Shown piece after piece: positions 63,370-64,000 of a stretch of 64,000 nt of DNA. Under the pieces are notes generated by a model. The model did not search any database. It was not told the origin of the DNA and worked only from the letters and a program-made list of their open reading frames with translations. Every line of letters starts with the position of its first letter. Position 1 is the first letter of the stretch. Both the position numbers and the translations under genes were made by a program. The DNA comes from Flavobacterium sp. NG2 (GTDB taxonomy: Bacteria > Bacteroidota > Bacteroidia > Flavobacteriales > Flavobacteriaceae): positions 3,660,001 through 3,724,000 of the forward strand of contig NZ_CP139420.1 in assembly GCF_034119845.1 (NCBI RefSeq). Direction: 5' to 3'.

Positions 63370-63690
63370 TCGAGTAGACGGCTCCGCTAGAAACTAACGG
63401 AGTGCGCCTCTCACACCACCGAGTCCTTCGGCTTCGCTCAGGACAGGCCAAGCGGGTCATCCCTCGAATCGGGACAGGCTAGACTCGGCGGTTTCCCGAA
63501 ATTATTTCGGGATAAACTCCAAATGATGATTTAGTTCAATGTAAATATCTGTCAAGGATTGATAGCCTTTTTGTCTTAGGCGCTTCAAAGTAATAGTTGA
63601 ACCTAAAATAGGACTCTACGCAATTACCAAACTCCTTTTTCTTGCCCTACTAAAAGCGAGATGTTTTCGTAAAAAAATTCAACCCCCGCT
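63370..63690 (-). mobile_element. 3' end of a group II intron (truncated, decayed)
   Basis: On the minus strand a maturase C-terminal remnant is followed by a domain V-like stem CCGCCGAGTC / GACTCGGTGG with 'GTGTGAGAGGCGCAC', a domain VI-like hairpin CTCCGTTAG / CTAGCGGAG (63382-63402) and the typical end CTACTCGAT. The single A-to-G type difference in the domain V stem pairs only as G-U on the minus strand, which agrees with the orientation. A GC-rich insert occupies the tip of the domain V-like stem. The 5' part of the intron is not recognised in the window. Confidence 0.6.
63502..63678 (-). pseudogene. Group II intron maturase, C-terminal remnant
   Basis: One frame reads 'LRKHLAFSRARKRSLVIA', a TAG (63616-63618), then 'SPILGSTITLKRLRQKGYQS' and 'LTDIYIELNHHLEFIPK'. 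This fits the C-terminal end of LtrA-type maturases, where 'RKGYWRIANSPIL..T.T' and a final 'SL..RY..L' are typical. A TGA closes the frame upstream at 63679-63681. Two stops in so short a stretch mean the protein is no longer made. Confidence 0.6.
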
Positions 63691-63950
63691 TCGCAAAGTC
63701 ATGAGACTTTGCGAAATTTTAAAAATCGACTTATTAAATAAATGCGTCCCAAAGTCTCCTGACTTTTGACTAATCTTGTGAATTACATTGAGCGAATGAT
63801 ACTGGACTCAAAACGACAATAATTGGTTAATAGCTTTATCGATTTGTAAACTCTTAAAAATAATATTTTGTGCAAAAGTCAGGAGACTTTTAGAACGATT
63901 TCGTTTATAACACAATTTTAAAATTGCGCAAAGTCGAAGACATTTGCGCA
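63690..63950. repeat. Cluster of four AAAGTC-N3-4-GACTTT palindromes
   Basis: Palindromes lie at 63690-63715 (extended by TTCGC / GCGAA), 63751-63766 (loop TCCT), 63874-63891 (loop AGGA) and 63925-63950 (extended by TGCGC / GCGCA, one mismatch). The second and third are exact reverse complements of each other. No gene is seen from 63691 to the right edge. Confidence 0.7.
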
Positions 63951-64000
63951 GCACTTGTAATAATTTTAGGTACACATCTAAGAGCAGAGATGTTATCGAA

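Overview
The window is from a Flavobacterium-like member of the Bacteroidota. The DNA is AT-rich. Promoters fit the Bacteroidota -7 consensus TAnnTTTG. Two proteins carry type IX secretion (T9SS) type A sorting tails. Housekeeping genes (trxB, rimO, pyrE, rsfS-ftsH, cdsA-psd, trmD, rplS, monomeric icd, cyclophilin-FKBP fusion) match this lineage in content and order. This identification is inference from protein families; no database was searched.

Layout. 1-15.9 kb: the tail of one T9SS cargo protein, then a single giant gene for a 5058-residue repetitive surface protein with three arrays of near-identical repeats, a LamG-type domain and a T9SS tail. 16-20.7 kb: a small Cys-rich exported peptide, a DUF4442 protein, then a PadR-PspC envelope-stress-type operon and a DUF2807 protein. 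20.8-25.6 kb (minus): thioredoxin reductase, three small exported proteins, and a polysaccharide-lyase-like gene whose 5' part is replaced by an ISL3/ISAon1-type insertion sequence. 25.6-27.9 kb (minus): rpsT, three tRNA-Glu genes and proS. 27.9-34.3 kb: a Tyr/Gly-rich lipoprotein, an OmpP1/FadL porin, rimO and downstream secreted proteins including an amidase. 34.3-39.3 kb: katG, a NUDIX gene divergent from pyrE, an SRPBCC protein and birA. 39.4-45.2 kb: rsfS-ftsH, then a tightly packed LUD-cdsA-psd-ACBP-SOD operon. 45.3-49.5 kb: a GH13 amylase and small hypothetical genes, two of which share a promoter module. 50-56.2 kb (minus): a CzcA/CzcC/CzcB-type metal efflux operon with a Cys/His-rich DUF6660-like protein upstream. 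56.5-62.4 kb: a dihydrofolate reductase-like protein, the cyclophilin-FKBP fusion, trmD, rplS with a probable leader, and icd. 62.5-64 kb: accessory DNA with a hypothetical gene between inverted 13-mers, a decayed group II intron 3' end, and a cluster of related palindromes.

Most interesting signals. (1) Two dispersed families of structured intergenic elements, each present twice with stems that differ in sequence but keep their pairing: an ~82-bp element at 30.5 and 49.9 kb, and a ~145-bp nested three-hairpin element at 49.7 and 58.4 kb. (2) A cassette-like unit at the right end, with an attC-like hairpin at its left edge and a group II intron remnant inserted exactly in the partner sequence at its right edge. 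(3) The homogenised repeat arrays of the giant adhesin, including 576-bp two-unit duplications. (4) An insertion sequence whose second reading frame has no usable start and needs a +1 (not -1) shift, and which appears to have deleted the start of the gene beside it. (5) An exact-spacing promoter module shared by two neighbouring small genes.
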